From Smittia aterrima (taxonomy: Eukaryota > Arthropoda > Insecta > Diptera > Chironomidae): a stretch of DNA of 64,000 bases. The position numbers and the translations under genes were made by a program. A model generated the notes under the pieces. It ran no database searches and was not told the origin of the DNA. It saw only the letters and a program-made list of their open reading frames with translations. The stretch covers positions 9,920,854 to 9,984,853 of the forward strand of contig CP093830.1 in the NCBI GenBank assembly GCA_033063855.1, written 5' to 3'. Below are positions 1 to 12,663 of this stretch, piece after piece; positions within the stretch are counted from its first letter, which is position 1; each line of letters begins with the position of its first letter.

Positions 1-3000
1 TGTGAAATATCAGCGAACCCAGTTATGAAGCTGAAGTCGATTGTGAAACTCGCGAGACTCGAGAGCGAGAGAGATTTTAAAGTTTACAGTGGCGCGGCTT
101 GCTCATGATATTTGCGCAACTCGGAAAAACTTAAAAGAAAATCATGGACGACACTGTCTTCAATATCAACGTGTTGCTCGCTCGCAATTCTCTCCGCATT
201 GCAAAACTGTCCTGAGCGCTAAAGAAAAGAACTCTCTATCAAGAAAAAAAAATATTTTCGCCAGTTTAACTGACAAAAGTAATCGTAAATGCCATAGCGC
301 ACAATGTAAAGAATTGCTTTGCAATTTTTTTTGAATCGAAGGACGTGAGTGTTGGTGCGGATGGTTTTGAGCACGCTTACGAAAGAATTGACTTGATTTC
401 AAGCAACTGCGAAGCCAGTAACCTTTAAAATGCGATAAACATACAACGGCGACTTCAGACTTTAGGTTTTTTGTGTGATAATGGATCAGACAAACACGAA
501 TTTTTTTGTGGACGAGCTCACGTTTCATCTTGTGCGCATCGCTTCTTTTATAGTTGCGAAAAGTTTCATTGAAGGTTTAAAATCGTTCACTGACTGGTAC
601 GAAGCAGAGCAATCGCGTCAGGCTCAGCGGGTCTTAAGTGAATAAACAATTGTATCGTGCACTCGATTTAACAGCGCAATCATAAATTATACGAAAGTGC
701 TGAAAACAACTTCGTAAACATCTCTCTCGCCTGCTCATTTTTGAGTCGCCAGTCCACTCATTCATTTATTCATTCATTCTACTACTCGCAATCGAAGATC
801 TTCAATCCGCTCAGCGTGTATGTAAACACACAAAGAAATCCCGATAGAAATATGGGTCAACCATACGTGGAGCGAGTAGAGTAGCATTCCGATGATAGCT
901 TGGCATGAAGCTGTTCGAGTATTTTTTCGAGCCAAGAAAGAATCGTTTTATGAAACAAATTGAAGGACTTTTCGCTCCGATCGATTACAAGCCTTTCGCA
1001 ATCTTTATTAACTTAAAGCGGCATTTTTTTGTTTTGTTTTTGGAACATGGAACGAAAATACAAAAGCCGAAGGAGAAAAAGACTGCACTGCGCCCATGAA
1101 ACGATTTTTTCAGTTGTGTTTACAGCGTTTTTCGGTATCGTTAAGTGCCTGTCACAATGCCAGCGCTGTCTTGGAAAAAGAGAGCGTTTGTTTGCATAGT
1201 TGTACATGCGTTAAGCTCAGAGATCAAGAGTCTTGCGGATCAGAGTTCTTGAAACGTTAATCTGTTGCAATCCCTTGCTTGAAAAGTTTTAGCATGAACG
1301 TGACATGATTTTGAAATGGAACTCGCCCGTGAACTCAAAGTTCCTAATCAAATGGAATCATGATTTCATTTTTAGTTTTTCGCAATCGTTTCACTTTTTA
1401 TTGTCTTGTCACATTGTCCACTTTAGTTGTCACACACGCAGCGAATTGGCTAACGCCGCGAGGTGGAATCCCGAGACACTTTTTGCATAATCACACAGAC
1501 AATCGATTTGTCGCCAAAAAAAAAACAAAAACGATTGCGAAATCTCCATTTCATGTTCTTCATGATTTCAGTGGCGAGTTGTCAAGATAAAAATCAACGC
1601 AGCCAAACACAGCTGGCAAAAAAAGTAAACGTCAGCTGCGGATCGAAAGAGAAAGTCTCGAGTTTCTGTCCAGTAAGCGCTGGGCGAGGTGATAAACATG
1701 TAATGTGTTCGGCAATAATTCGATTTGGTGCGGTCTTACAAACTTCCGTGCGTCGGAAACATTTTTGAGGGTTTCGCAGTTCATCGCGCTTCGAATTAAT
1801 AACAATGAGCTTCCTATTCGAGTGAAGCGGCTTCAACAAACACTCGCTCAGCCGACAGACGAGAAAATTTACATTTCCTCTATTTACATCTCCTCACAAC
1901 TTTTATGATAAAAGTGAATGGCCTCGAAGTGTGCTAACGCATATGCCGATTTGCATCGAATTACAACTTGGGAGAAATCACAGACGCTGTTGTGTAATCA
2001 TCAGCATAAACCGCCTATCGAAATCTGAGATTTTAAAGCCTTCAGACTGTTTCGATAAACTCAAAAGTTTCTTATCCCAGAGATTTCCCTAGGCAAATCC
2101 TTGACCTTTCAGACATTTTATAACGAGCTTAAGTCAAAGCATCATAGTCAAAGCCAATTATATCAAAGCGGATTATATCACAGACCAACTGCAGCAATTA
2201 TTAAACATAAACTTCTTTCTCCCCGAGCTTTCGAATGCGAAACCACTTTTAATTAACCGAGTATTCTCATCAGCATCGCAGTTTGCCACGGTTCTCATGG
2301 CACAGTAACTTGAGAAGAGCTTTCCTCTTTGATTGAATTGTTTTTATCTCCCAATGGTAGCGGAACCAGCAGCGTGAAGTATCATCAACAGGTCGGCCAA
2401 CGAAATGAACGTGGAATGCTTGCAGCTGTTAATTACATCACAGATCAATTTCACACGGCATCGTCACCAGCGTTATTGAATTATTGGCTTGATGTGTTGC
2501 GAAATTGAAATCGCATGTTCAAGGGCGGAAGACGGGTTATCATCGTCGTTGCCAATGGACAAGCTCTGTTGCGAATCCGCGAAGAGGAAACTTTTATATT
2601 TGATTTTGTTGTCGAGAGCTCTGATGCGTAGGCGAAATGAACAAAATATCGGAATTTCTTCTCGACGGAACAATTTATTCTCGATTCAGGACATGGACCA
2701 AAAGATTGCTAACGGACAACCTCAATGTGACTTAAAATAGTTCCCTCGCCAGATGATTGCGCAAGCAAGAAGCTCTTGTCATGTGAAGACTAATTACGAT
2801 ACACTTGACACGAAGATATATTATTAATGACGTCTCATCGTCAACTTAATCGGCTCGTCTTTCATCTTCACTTTAAGTCATCATCTCTTTTGTCGGATAG
2901 TCTCATTGTTTCAAGACACTTTTCACAACAATTGTTTCATCGAGCACGAGAAAAAGTTGGATAACCGTGAAGATTTGCATTAGCTCTCTTCGAGGAAGAT

Positions 3001-3770
3001 CTGATTCATTACGGAAATGTTTATATTAAGACTGCAAATTGTGTTACAATAACAAACGCGATAAGATTAAAGTTGAAGCCCAATTTTCCCTGTTTGCGCA
3101 GTCAATTGATAAGCGAATGGAACAAGGCTTGAAAAATATTTCTTCTGGAGCAGAATAAGAATATGACCATGAACCATTCCAAGGTCGTTATAATGAAATG
3201 AATGTAGCGCGACACATTAGTCATATATTACTCATTTATTAGACAGGTGATTTTTTAATAAGCAAATCGTCACTGACCCACTCAATCAAAATAATTCACT
3301 TTCTTAACTTACGTCGATTTAAAGAAAAACAAAAAGTTCACTTGAAATGCTGCACTTTTAACTTCACTTCAATTTATTTCAATAGTTCAGTTCTTTGTTG
3401 ATAGGCGAATCGATAAAATACTGGCGAATTGAGCTGGGAACTGTGGTAAAATTAATGTTTCTTTGAGCGAGATATTTTTGTTTTCTTATTTAAAAAGACT
3501 TTCGAGTGTCGACAAATTTAAAGAAACCGTTTGAAGTGAAAGCCTGTTGTACGGTTCTAACGTTCAATTTCTAATTTATTTAACTTTACTATCGAAGCAC
3601 AGTCTTACAGTGTTTTTAACTAAAAAAATTCAAGAACTTTTGTCTTTAGGAACTCAATTTAAAATTTTGCTTGCTGCGTTGATTCAAATAATTTTTATTC
3701 TTCAGTCAAATCTTCCTAGTCAATTTATTCGTCATTCTCTTACTGGCTCACTTGCCTTAAATTATACAAT
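1..3770. other. No gene recognised (left flank)
   Basis: I find no recognisable protein, RNA gene or mobile element here. Short open frames occur on both strands and often overlap antisense, as around 166-528 and 2473-2740, which is what chance gives in AT-rich DNA. The end near 3771 should include the 3' UTR of the minus-strand gene that follows. An exon of an off-window gene cannot be excluded. Confidence 0.5.
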
Positions 3771-4275
3771 TTACGGAGCATTTGGTCTAGATCGCAGAAT
3801 TATCTTTCCAGCCTCATCACAGCTTAGATTGAATTCGGATAGAACAGCTCTTGTTCGAGAAATGATGATCTAGAAGAAAATTAGTTGATTAAGCGAAATT
3901 CGTTGATTGACGATGAGGGCAATTACCTGCGGAGATATGACTAGTTTGTGGATTCCATAGCAGAATAGCGTAATCAGTGTTAACGCAGACGTTGTAAAGA
4001 GATAATGATTTAGTAAGGAATCGAAGAACGGCAAAATAGAAGTTTGTGGATCTCGAAGCCAGAAGAAAGCTGAGATGCCGGAGATTAATGTCACGATGCA
4101 AAGAACTATACGCCATCTCAAGCAGTTTGGTTGAAGACATGCAAGAACCTCTGTTAGTCTCCTCTCAAATGCTTTTAAATCTGAAACAGAAGTAAACAAA
4201 AACGAAATAATTAAAAATCTTCGCAGCAAAAAGAATTTAAAACTCACCTTCACAAGTTGATGGTTCCAGAGACAT
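3771..4275 (-). CDS. CNEP1R1: CNEP1R1 homolog (TMEM188), nuclear envelope phosphatase regulatory subunit
   Basis: This family is the regulatory partner of the CTDNEP1/Dullard phosphatase, which dephosphorylates lipin at the nuclear envelope and ER. The rebuilt model has three exons read leftwards: 4275-4248, 4180-3927 and 3869-3771, giving 126 aa against about 125 in vertebrates. The signature DLKAFERRLTE follows a short N-terminus that opens MSLEPS. Two hydrophobic segments follow (RWRIVLCIVTLISGISAFFW, then the TLITLFCYGIHK stretch). The C-terminus SCDEAGKIILRSRP matches the vertebrate tail. All junctions are GT-AG (donors GTGAGT and GTAATT) and the phases agree. The start is the first ATG of exon 1, 28 nt before the donor. 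It stands alone, with the gustatory receptor 3.6 kb to the right. The family call is from remembered sequence and is strong. Confidence 0.93.
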
Positions 4276-6561
4276 GTCTGAGTCGTTGAGCGATAATCTT
4301 GCAATCGTGAAATGTTATTTAATACGATTTAAAGCGAAAATTTAGACAATTGATAAACTCCAAATTATTTTTAGAGCTTTTGTTTCATTGAACTCGTCTG
4401 AACGTTTTCATTGAAAATTCGCTTTGATCAAAACCCAACAAATGTTTAATTTTTCTGAATTTGAAATGTTCAAAATTAAATTTCCCAGAATTTTCTCTGG
4501 CTTTAAAAAAATGCTGTTGAGCTTTCAACCATGACTCAAATGATTTTCCGGTTTCAGTGAACTACTCGGCGAATCCTTTCAAAACTTTTGAGGTAGAAAA
4601 ATTAAAGTTCTTTAAAAATTCTCTTTTAGTTTGTTTTATGAGTTTTTATCCGTCATTTCCTCTTCGTCTATAAAAGTCAAGTTTTCACTTGATTGACGAC
4701 ATAAAAATTTCTTAAATTTGCACTCAGATTTTTCTTCGTAATTTATTTTATTTGATTATTCGATATTTTAATGAACTTCTTGTAACAGTATGGCGAGAAT
4801 AATAATCAGGGAATGGTAGGAGAAGTGGCAAAGTTTGTTAAAGTTTCTGTCAACTTAAAAACTTTTCTTCGAAGTTTTTCCTTTCTTTATTCCCGAAATG
4901 AACAACGTCCACGAAAGTGCTTGAGGCAAAAAGTTTTCAAGAGAATTCAAACTTTTGAAAGGAATTAAATGGAAACTACTATCACTTTACTTCATCTGTT
5001 GACCTTCTGACTCAGGATGTTGAGAATGAAAAATAAAACTTTAATTGCTAGTCTTCGAGGAAAGTTTTCAATGAAAGAACTTTTCCTTGACAAAGGAAAA
5101 TAGCTTAAGCTTTGATTGAATTCGATCAAAGAGAAGAAAAGTGCTCAAACTAATTGGCACTGCAACAACGTTTCAATTGGATCCATAAAAAATAAGATTA
5201 AATCAATCGATCGCCACTCAACGCCCACCAAATTACAATTAAAATGATTTACAACGTCGAATAATTGTTTCGTTCGTTGTTAGAAGTGCACAATGGACGG
5301 AGAATAAAATAAATGAAGCGTAATCAGTGAATGAAAAATTGTGAACGCCAGAAAAATGGCAAAACGCTGATAATGTTCTTACGATGAACGTAGCGCAATG
5401 GATGGAGAGAGAATTGAGAGCCTGCGGACACATTTATTGAATGTTCGCTTTGCTGTTACCGCCGCCTATTTAAATATGAGGTGATAATGCTCTGCTTATG
5501 AATAACAAGCAGTTTCGCACTCGCTTTTATCGAAAAGTGCTTCAAAGTTGAGTGTTTCTCTTATCGGACGATAAAAAATTCCTCGCGCGTGCCACCCTTC
5601 GCAACCTAATCTGCTTCCTCTCCTTCCTCCGCCTTGCCAACAGCTAATTCATTCATCGTAATTTATTTTCCCAACAGAAACACAACAATTTTATTATTTA
5701 TAAATTTTGAACATTTTTCATTCGCGCGCGCCTTTTGCGAGGATAATTTAAAGCCGCTAACATCATAATAAGACATTTTTCAATTTCAATTTTCCCTCCT
5801 CCTAACGACTTCGCTTATTAGTTGAATTAATTTGTGCTCTAGAGAGTTTTTTGTTTACTTTTTTTAATTCACTTTGAAAAACAACGAAAGTCACGAAACT
5901 GAGAGACGCGTCCTTAATGAATTAAAAAGCTTTTACTGCGTCGCCGACAATATAAGAGAAAAACTCATTAGAGACTTTTCCACATGTTTGCCCTTTCTCT
6001 CGGCACGAGAATCTTCTCGTGAAACTCAATGAGCTGTTGCGAGATTTCTCCATTCATCCTACTCGTTCTCGGTCGTCGATGAGGCGAAAACTTTTTTCTT
6101 TTCTGGAGGATTAGGATTTCTTGGGAGAAATTAATAAAAGATGAGCTTGAGGAGTAAAGCTTTTCATTGGTGAGTTATGGGAGGAGTTTTAATTCAACAA
6201 ATTTCTGCTTTCGTCTGATGATCTCGTCAAAGATTTATTTGCGGTTTGGGGATCCTTCGACAGTTTGGGACGACGTAAGATTTTATGGCGACGTGAGTTG
6301 AAAGTTTAATTCATTTCTGTCGAAAGAAAACTCTTCTTCGCATCCGTCAAACTCACGAAATGAAAGGAAATCACTCGCTTTTGACTAAAGCTTCAAGGTT
6401 TTCCGAAAATATGCAAAGCAGCCACTTAAAGTTCATCTCAAATCTGAATTAATTATTCTACCGACAAGTGACAGCATTCGATTCAATAGTTCAACAATAA
6501 TCGAGATGATTAATTGATTTGCTACAAGACGAAGGGTTGCAAATCCTTTAACGAAAATAAA
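4276..6561. other. Intergenic, nothing recognised
   Basis: AT-rich sequence upstream of the CNEP1R1 homolog, so it should hold that gene's minus-strand promoter. I see no long coding frame, tRNA or repeat that stands out. Confidence 0.45.
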
Positions 6562-7117
6562 TCAATCCTGGCACGTTGAAATTTCCTGCGACCTCGCAAA
6601 TTTCTCGATGTGATTCTCAACAATTTTACGTTCACGAAGTTTCTTCATGTGTAAAAAATTTCCTTTCAACTTTAAGACTTTGAGCTTCACGTTCTTCATG
6701 AATCGTTTCGTTGAAGATTCTTTCATGTTTCTGAGATGATTCACAACAGAATGTCGAAAAATATTTTTGCAACCAAGTGCAGAGGAAGCAGTTTGAAGTG
6801 AAACTTACCTGGATCGCTTTTCTACATCAAGTGAAGATCCAAGCTTCAACTTTGCAAATTACGTTCCCATAGACTTGACGAATGAAAAAATTCTTTTGAA
6901 ATTTCGGCTTTAAAATTGCTCATTTTTCATTCATTCGCGAAGTCTTTCTGATGAAAATAAATTTATTTAAAATGCAAATAAACTCTCGAGAATGCGAATA
7001 ACTTACAGGCGCGTAGGATGAAGCTAAAAAATTTGAAACCATGTCAAAGGGATTTTCTGCTTTGATTTCTGACGTGAAAATCAAGGAACGATGAATATCG
7101 CCGTTAATTACAATCAA
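6562..7117 (-). CDS. Weak candidate: three-exon Lys-rich small protein, unrecognised
   Basis: A possible minus-strand gene with exons 7117-7007, 6849-6809 and 6730-6562, totalling 106 aa. Both donors are GTAAGT, the exon-3 acceptor is good (ATCTCAG) and the phases close without a stop. The C-terminal exon is very basic (for example KRFMKNVKLKVLKLKG) and ends in TCQD. The exon-2 acceptor lacks a pyrimidine tract, and I recognise no family, signal peptide or membrane segment. The start at 7117 is only the first ATG in the frame, and a further 5' exon is possible. Chance assembly in AT-rich DNA is a real alternative. Confidence 0.22.
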
Positions 7118-7900
7118 ATTCCATTCACAAGCTTCCGTTTCAGATTCGATTTAGCATGAAATCACCTCTTGACGATTATAAATTACTTCAAAGAATTCTC
7201 TGCACTTTTGCTCGCCCTGGAAGTTTTGTGCTCTCAGCTCGAGAAGGGAAATGAGCAACGCAATAAATCAACTGCAATACGGTTAAGTCGGACGGAAAGA
7301 AATTTTTCTTTCCTCGAAGGAAATTCTCGCTTGATCAATGTGAAAATGATTATAGAAAAGTTTATTCTATTCGACAGGATGATCGCGAGAGAGAAATTGA
7401 GGAGAACGTTTAAAAGTTTGATTCGATTGAATGTCAGATGCTTCGTTTTCCTCTCAAGCTCTCCTTCGAATTTGAATTTGAATTTTAAATTCCGCTCGCT
7501 TTCTCGCGATTTCCCTCCCGAAAGGAGTTTCACGTATTCTCATTAAGAATTCTCTTTAAGACGACGTTGCCATAATAATTTATGCGAGAGCTGTTTTCCG
7601 AATTAAGATAATCAGTTCAGCGCTTTGTCTTCACCGAAAACTTTCTCTCAAGCGGTTTTCGGCAAGACTCGAGAGCTTTTTGCAAGATGGATTGCATGAG
7701 CAGCAGCGACTGAAAAAGCAAAAGACAATTTAATAACACGTTCGAATGAATCTAGAGAGACACTGCCATTTAGCTTTTCACTAATTGAGTTAATTGTAGT
7801 TTTCCGATTTCCCTCCCTGGACGAAGTGATCCGGAAAAAAGTCGATTAACTGATTGACGAAAGTTTCTTTCTCGATGGATTAGTTAGTTTGGTGATAGCC

Positions 7901-9311
7901 ATGAAGTTCATTGGAAGTTTTTATCAACTCACAGGATTCGATTTCTTTGAAGAAAACTTTTTTACGATACTCGGTGTTTCCGGGAAGTATCTGTCGCTAT
8001 TCGTCTTTATCATTCACGTCGCTTACATTTTCTTGAACTTGGCGCTTCAATACTATTTGCAAGTTGAGATCTTCAAGCATCCAGACATCACAGGCAACAT
8101 CACAAGTCTCATCGAGATTGTATTGCCTGTTCTTTGTCATCTGACTTTAGTGTGCGAGTCTTACTTCAAGCGGGGAAAGGAAGCGAAAATGAGAAAAGTC
8201 ATGAAGAGAATTCAATCAAATTTAAATTGCAACTCACGCTCTAAATTGATGAGCTTACCAATCGTGAAGTTTATTTTCTTATTTGTCATAAATTCATTGA
8301 TCTACATCGTCGTTCTAGTTTTGGTTCGACGTATAGCAGGTGAAGGAAATAAAATCATCATCTGAGTTTGTTTGATCGTTACAAGCTCAAATGGAAGACG
8401 AGCTTGGATTCCAGACATCTCTCACAACTTGTTTAAACACCCACTCAATCGTTTAATTAAGTTTCATTTGCTTCATCATCTGAGAGAACTCTCCATCTGT
8501 TTTCCTCCACAGTATGGCGGTTGAGCATGATGTTGGTAATCCTATCCGCAATCCTGGTAAACTTGTTTGACTTCTGTTTCGCAACGCGAGTTCATTTCAT
8601 CGAGAGCAGCTCGAAATTGATTAGTCAGAAATTAATCTCTCAGCAGAAAATCAAAGATTGTGAAGCTCTGATGCGAATGAGAGAAGCATCCAGCGATTTA
8701 TATTGCATGGCGGAGTTGTTGAATGAGCGCTTCGCAATCACGTTGCTGGTTGCTATAACAAGCAAACTCGCTATTTTCGTCGTGGACGTTTACTGGCTAT
8801 ATTCTAGATTGAGTCGTGGAATGGTTAGCTTCTATTTAATTCGTAAGAAACAATGAAAGTGCTTTGTTGTCGCTTTTTCCCGCCTCAAAGCTTAATTTTC
8901 CTTCCATCTGCAGCTTCATTCATGCTGAGTATTCATCCTTTGGTTTCTTTAATTGGAGTTTTCTGCTCCTGCAGCTCCGCTCTTAATGAACATAGGAACA
9001 TCTCCTCGGTTCTACACCAAGCATCAAGCGGCGAATGCGATTCTGAGTATTTAAAGCTTTTGAAAAGCTTCTCGTTGCAATTAACAACAAAACTTCAATT
9101 CACGGCAAAGCACTTCTTTGACGTTTCTAACGAAACGCTTCGTGGGGTGAATATAATGAAGTTGTCTCAAATTGAATTCTGTGGTCTCTCGACTCGTGAT
9201 TTCTTTCAGATTCTCTCTGCATTCACGACTTACTTTCTGATTGTGATCCAATTTATGCCGAAGTGGGATAACTTTAAGGTTCAGCACGAAATGAATGACG
9301 ATGAAAATTGA
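7901..9311 (+). CDS. Gustatory receptor (insect 7tm_7 family)
   Basis: A ligand-gated chemoreceptor channel of the sensory neuron membrane. The model has exons 7901-8339, 8513-8842 and 8914-9311, giving 388 aa, which is typical for insect Grs. Seven hydrophobic segments can be placed: TM1 near residues 28-50, TM2 70-90, TM3 125-147, TM4 after the first intron, then TM5, TM6 and TM7. The pre-TM5 loop (LMRMREASSDLYCMAELLNE) and the closing TM7 motif TYFLIVIQF are family hallmarks. QF is followed by an 18-residue tail. Intron 2 is 71 nt with a strong GTAAGA donor. Intron 1 is 173 nt with a strong pyrimidine-rich acceptor ending CTCCACAG, but it leaves an unusually short TM3-TM4 loop. The in-frame GTG at 7892 is not used here because ATG 7901 fits the family N-terminus. 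The subfamily and ligand are unknown. Confidence 0.88.
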
Positions 9312-12300
9312 GACCGGAGAGTTAGGGATCGTTACAGCCGGAAGATAATCTGATTAGATGGATATTCAAGATGCTCTCTCTCTCTCATTATATTCTTAAA
9401 ACATCAAAAGTTGTAGCAACCCGTTTTGTAGACAATGTAATGAGTCCTAAATGTTTTAACATAACACTCTTCATTCTTATTCAAGCGTGACACGACTTTC
9501 GTTCCGATCCTTCTCTTGAAACTTCATTAAACGAGCTACTTTCTGTTCTATGAGATCTTTTTGTGGTTGGGCTAAGAAATTGCCATCATAAAAGAACCGA
9601 AACTGAAAGAAAAACAAAGCTCGAACTGACCGAAAGAATTTCTTCATTGAGTCGGAAGGCATAGTGAAGAGAGAGAGGGGGAGAGAAGGAAGATTAAACC
9701 TTTATGAACGTTCTTGTAAGGGGTTGATTAAAACCACACAAAATAAAATTATACACTCGGCAATAGACAGAATGAGAGTGAGGGAATGTTTGTTCTTGGG
9801 TCAAGATTTTAATGAATTTCTTTCCCTCTTCTTCGTCTTGCCACATTTGAGTTTACTGTTTGAGTTTTACGTCAGATGAGAGGGCAGCGAGAGAGCAAAT
9901 AAAATTCATTTTATTGTTTGATCTTTGCTCGAGTAAATTCGGAGCGAGCTTGTTAAAGTTTCCACAAACTTCAGGTGTCGAGCGATGCTCTCTTCTTTCA
10001 TCATCATAATCGTAATGAATCGGACGTTAAAAGTAAACTTTATTGCCCTTCATGTGAAGGAAAGCGTTTGAAAATTTTCTCATTTGGATGCAGCTAAAGC
10101 TGGGGCGAGCTGAAGAAAAAAAGAAATAAAACGAATCGCTCTCGGCGAAGCATGAGAAATGAAAAATGTTTTCATCGTGAAAACTGTAAATGCATTCGGT
10201 GCCAAGAAATTTTATGAAAAAAGTTTGGAAGATTGCGAAAATATGTTCAGCTCGTCGTTTCGAGCTTTATTTATTGGATTTCCTCTTACGACTCCTGCTT
10301 TCGAGGAAATAAAAGACTGAACTCAGTTCGCTCCATTCGTCTTGAAAAAGTCGAGCTTTAATGTCGAGTATTCGCTGAATGACTGAATTATCAAGATAAA
10401 GTGAATGAGATTTTATTCAAAAATTTATTTCTTTCTTCGGATTTTTAATGACGTAGATGAGTTGTACAGGAAACCGTTAAATTCTTGATTTTTTGTTTCA
10501 AATCCTGAAAAATCATTTTAATTTTTTTAATGATTTTTCATTCAAACTCAACTTGAAAAACGGATTTTTAATGACGTAGATGAGGTGTACAGGAGACCGT
10601 TAAATTCTTTAGTTTTTATTTCAAAACCTCAAAAATCATTAAAAAAAAGTTTTTAATGATATTTCATTCAAACTCAACTAGAAAACTTTGAAAAGCTCAA
10701 CAAATATTTCCTCGAATCAGAAGCCGACAAGCCGCTGTGCTTTGTCATTTACCACCAACGGCAGTTTCACCTCCAATTAGATTTCTAATCTCATCACGTA
10801 CGACATTCGCTTCCATAAACCGAATGGCAAATTATAACTTTTATTTTCGACAATAACAATCGAAAGCGCGACACACCAGCTTCGCTTACGATGACAAAAA
10901 AGAGAGTCAGCGATGCAAACGTTAGAAAGGAGAATCGTTTAAAGCAAACAACAGCCGTCGCTTAATCGGATTTGGGGTGATGGCCATTCAACATTGATCC
11001 AGCGATTTGAATTCTTCAAATTCCAAATGCCAACGAAATAAAAAGAGATTCATCGAGTGGAAGGATTAAACTGACACACACACACGATATGGTGTCAAAG
11101 CCGCATTGCAACGACGATACTTTCGAGCTTGTTAAAATGCGATTCATAAAACTGACACGTCGTCTCCGAATAATTTTGTGTTGCATGAGAGAGAGAAGCG
11201 AAAGAGCCTAACTAGCATTTAAGTTTTAATCTATGATATAATCGTGTGATAATGCTTGAATTTAAATTTTGTTTTCACTAAATTGTTGATGACGAAACCA
11301 TATAATTACGAACGATGATGTTGCAAGCCCACTCCGAGCTTTGCTGAACGAATTTTAATATGAAATCTATTCCCGGCAACAGCTGAATGTACAGTTCGGC
11401 CTCGCTATGATGCAATGATGCGCTTTAAGCGTGAAACGAACCGAAAGGGAAACAAGAATTGCGGCTTTTCGCAGAAATCGGCTTTGCATTATTCATGAGT
11501 CATTTGAAGCTTTTTGGATATTTCTCGTTCTCCTGTTTTGCCTTTTTTATAAACGACGCATTGATCGTCATGATTCTTCACACATTTTGAGTTTTATTAT
11601 CACCAGATGGGCTTGGACAACACATTTATGGGAAAATTTGAATAAAAATTGCAACGAGATTCTGATTTTGTTGCTGTGAGGGTTTCGTCTATCTCCTCTC
11701 GTCAGTTTGTTTATGCTTTAGACGAGGAGCTAACCTTAGTTTGTCTGACGATAGAAGAAGCTTTAAGCTTTTAATTCCATTGACCCTCGTTCAATCTGTC
11801 TGGCAAGTTTGATCGTCTCAGGTGTTCAGACATAAGCTTTTGCTATCTTGAAAAGTGAGTTTGAACAATCTTGACGACTCTTGAATGTTTTTTCATTTTC
11901 TTTGAAACGTGAGACACAAAAGTTTAGGTCCAATAAATTTACTGTAAGTTATCGCCATTTCCATTCAAGTGGTAGAGCTCATTGAACTAGAATAATTAGT
12001 TAGATAGATAATAAGAGCCATAAAATCTTCAAGGCTCATTAATTTCATTTAAAAACCTTTAAATTACGTTGGCGAGGCAACGCTTCCCCCGTTTGATTGA
12101 AAATAAATTCATTTTTATTGTGTGACAACCAAAAAAATGTTTTATTTATTGAGTTAATCTTTTATGTTTCCTCCTCTCCACTTTACCACAAATAATAAAA
12201 TCAAATCCCACGCGTATCCTTTTATTTGCATAGAAGAAGTCTTCTCCAAGAAGAAGAAGACGACGTGAAGCGCCTAACGAGAATAAAAGCATAAAAGCAT

Positions 12301-12444
12301 CATTGCGTGAGTATTTGCGAATATCGCTCCGCTTTTTGCATTCACCGCATGATGGGGGGTTGTGTTTGTCCTTTGAAGCACACTCGACGTCGAGTTACGT
12401 TCACGACGAATATTCATAAAAAGAAATTCCTTGACTTGGTGAAA
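9312..12444. other. Intergenic; one doubtful minus-strand ORF and a 123-bp tandem repeat
   Basis: No gene is established here. A minus-strand frame at 9477-9662 (61 aa, basic, ends ESRVTLE) has a strong acceptor-like tract ending TTTCTTTCAG inside it. It could be the 3' exon of an unrecognised gene, but no partner exon was found. A CT-rich run lies near 9370-9387 and a short CA run near 11075. Confidence 0.4.
10438..10685. repeat. Two-copy tandem duplication, period about 123 bp
   Basis: Unit 1 runs from 10438 to 10560 and unit 2 from 10561 to about 10685. Both open CGGATTTTTAATGACGTAGA and both close near TTCATTCAAACTCAACT. The copies differ by scattered substitutions and by a changed A/T run in the middle, so the duplication is not brand new. 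Each unit also contains a palindromic AAAATCATT ... AATGATTTTT stretch that can fold into a hairpin. Confidence 0.85.
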
Positions 12445-12663
12445 ATGAAAATTTATATTCCGCTCGTGTTTCTCATAAGCTCATCATTAGGATTTACAGA
12501 TTTACATACATTGCGTTGCTCCTTTGACAGCATGCGGCATTCAAGAGCAACAAAGTTGCTTAACCTTCCCAATCAAGTCAAGTTTAACTCACTCGAATTC
12601 GATCAAGACTCTCAGATCTTCAGACTGAAAGCCATTCAGCTCAAAGCTTTTGATTGCAGCTAA
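12445..12663 (+). CDS. Small secreted peptide, unrecognised (72 aa)
   Basis: A single-exon frame that begins with a convincing signal peptide (MKIYIPLVFLISSSLGF, cleavage expected near residue 16-18) and ends in CS. The mature part of about 55 residues has two cysteines, one near its start (LRCSF) and one at its end (FDCS), enough for one disulfide. A canonical AATAAA lies at 12844-12849, about 180 bases after the stop, which supports a short transcript. The frame stays open upstream to about 12307, but the ATG at 12445 is chosen because the signal peptide starts there. I recognise no family. The alternating hydrophobic pattern is faintly like a fragment of a leucine-rich secreted protein. 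Confidence 0.42.
   Translation: MKIYIPLVFLISSSLGFTDLHTLRCSFDSMRHSRATKLLNLPNQVKFNSLEFDQDSQIFRLKAIQLKAFDCS

Noticed and set aside
3870..4304. Single 144-residue CNEP1R1 frame without introns
   Set aside because: It replaces the conserved ends with intron-like sequence; the three-exon model restores both family termini.
7169..7546. Frames of 125 and 99 residues on opposite strands
   Set aside because: Same antisense pattern, Ser/Arg/Leu-rich composition typical of AT-rich noncoding DNA.
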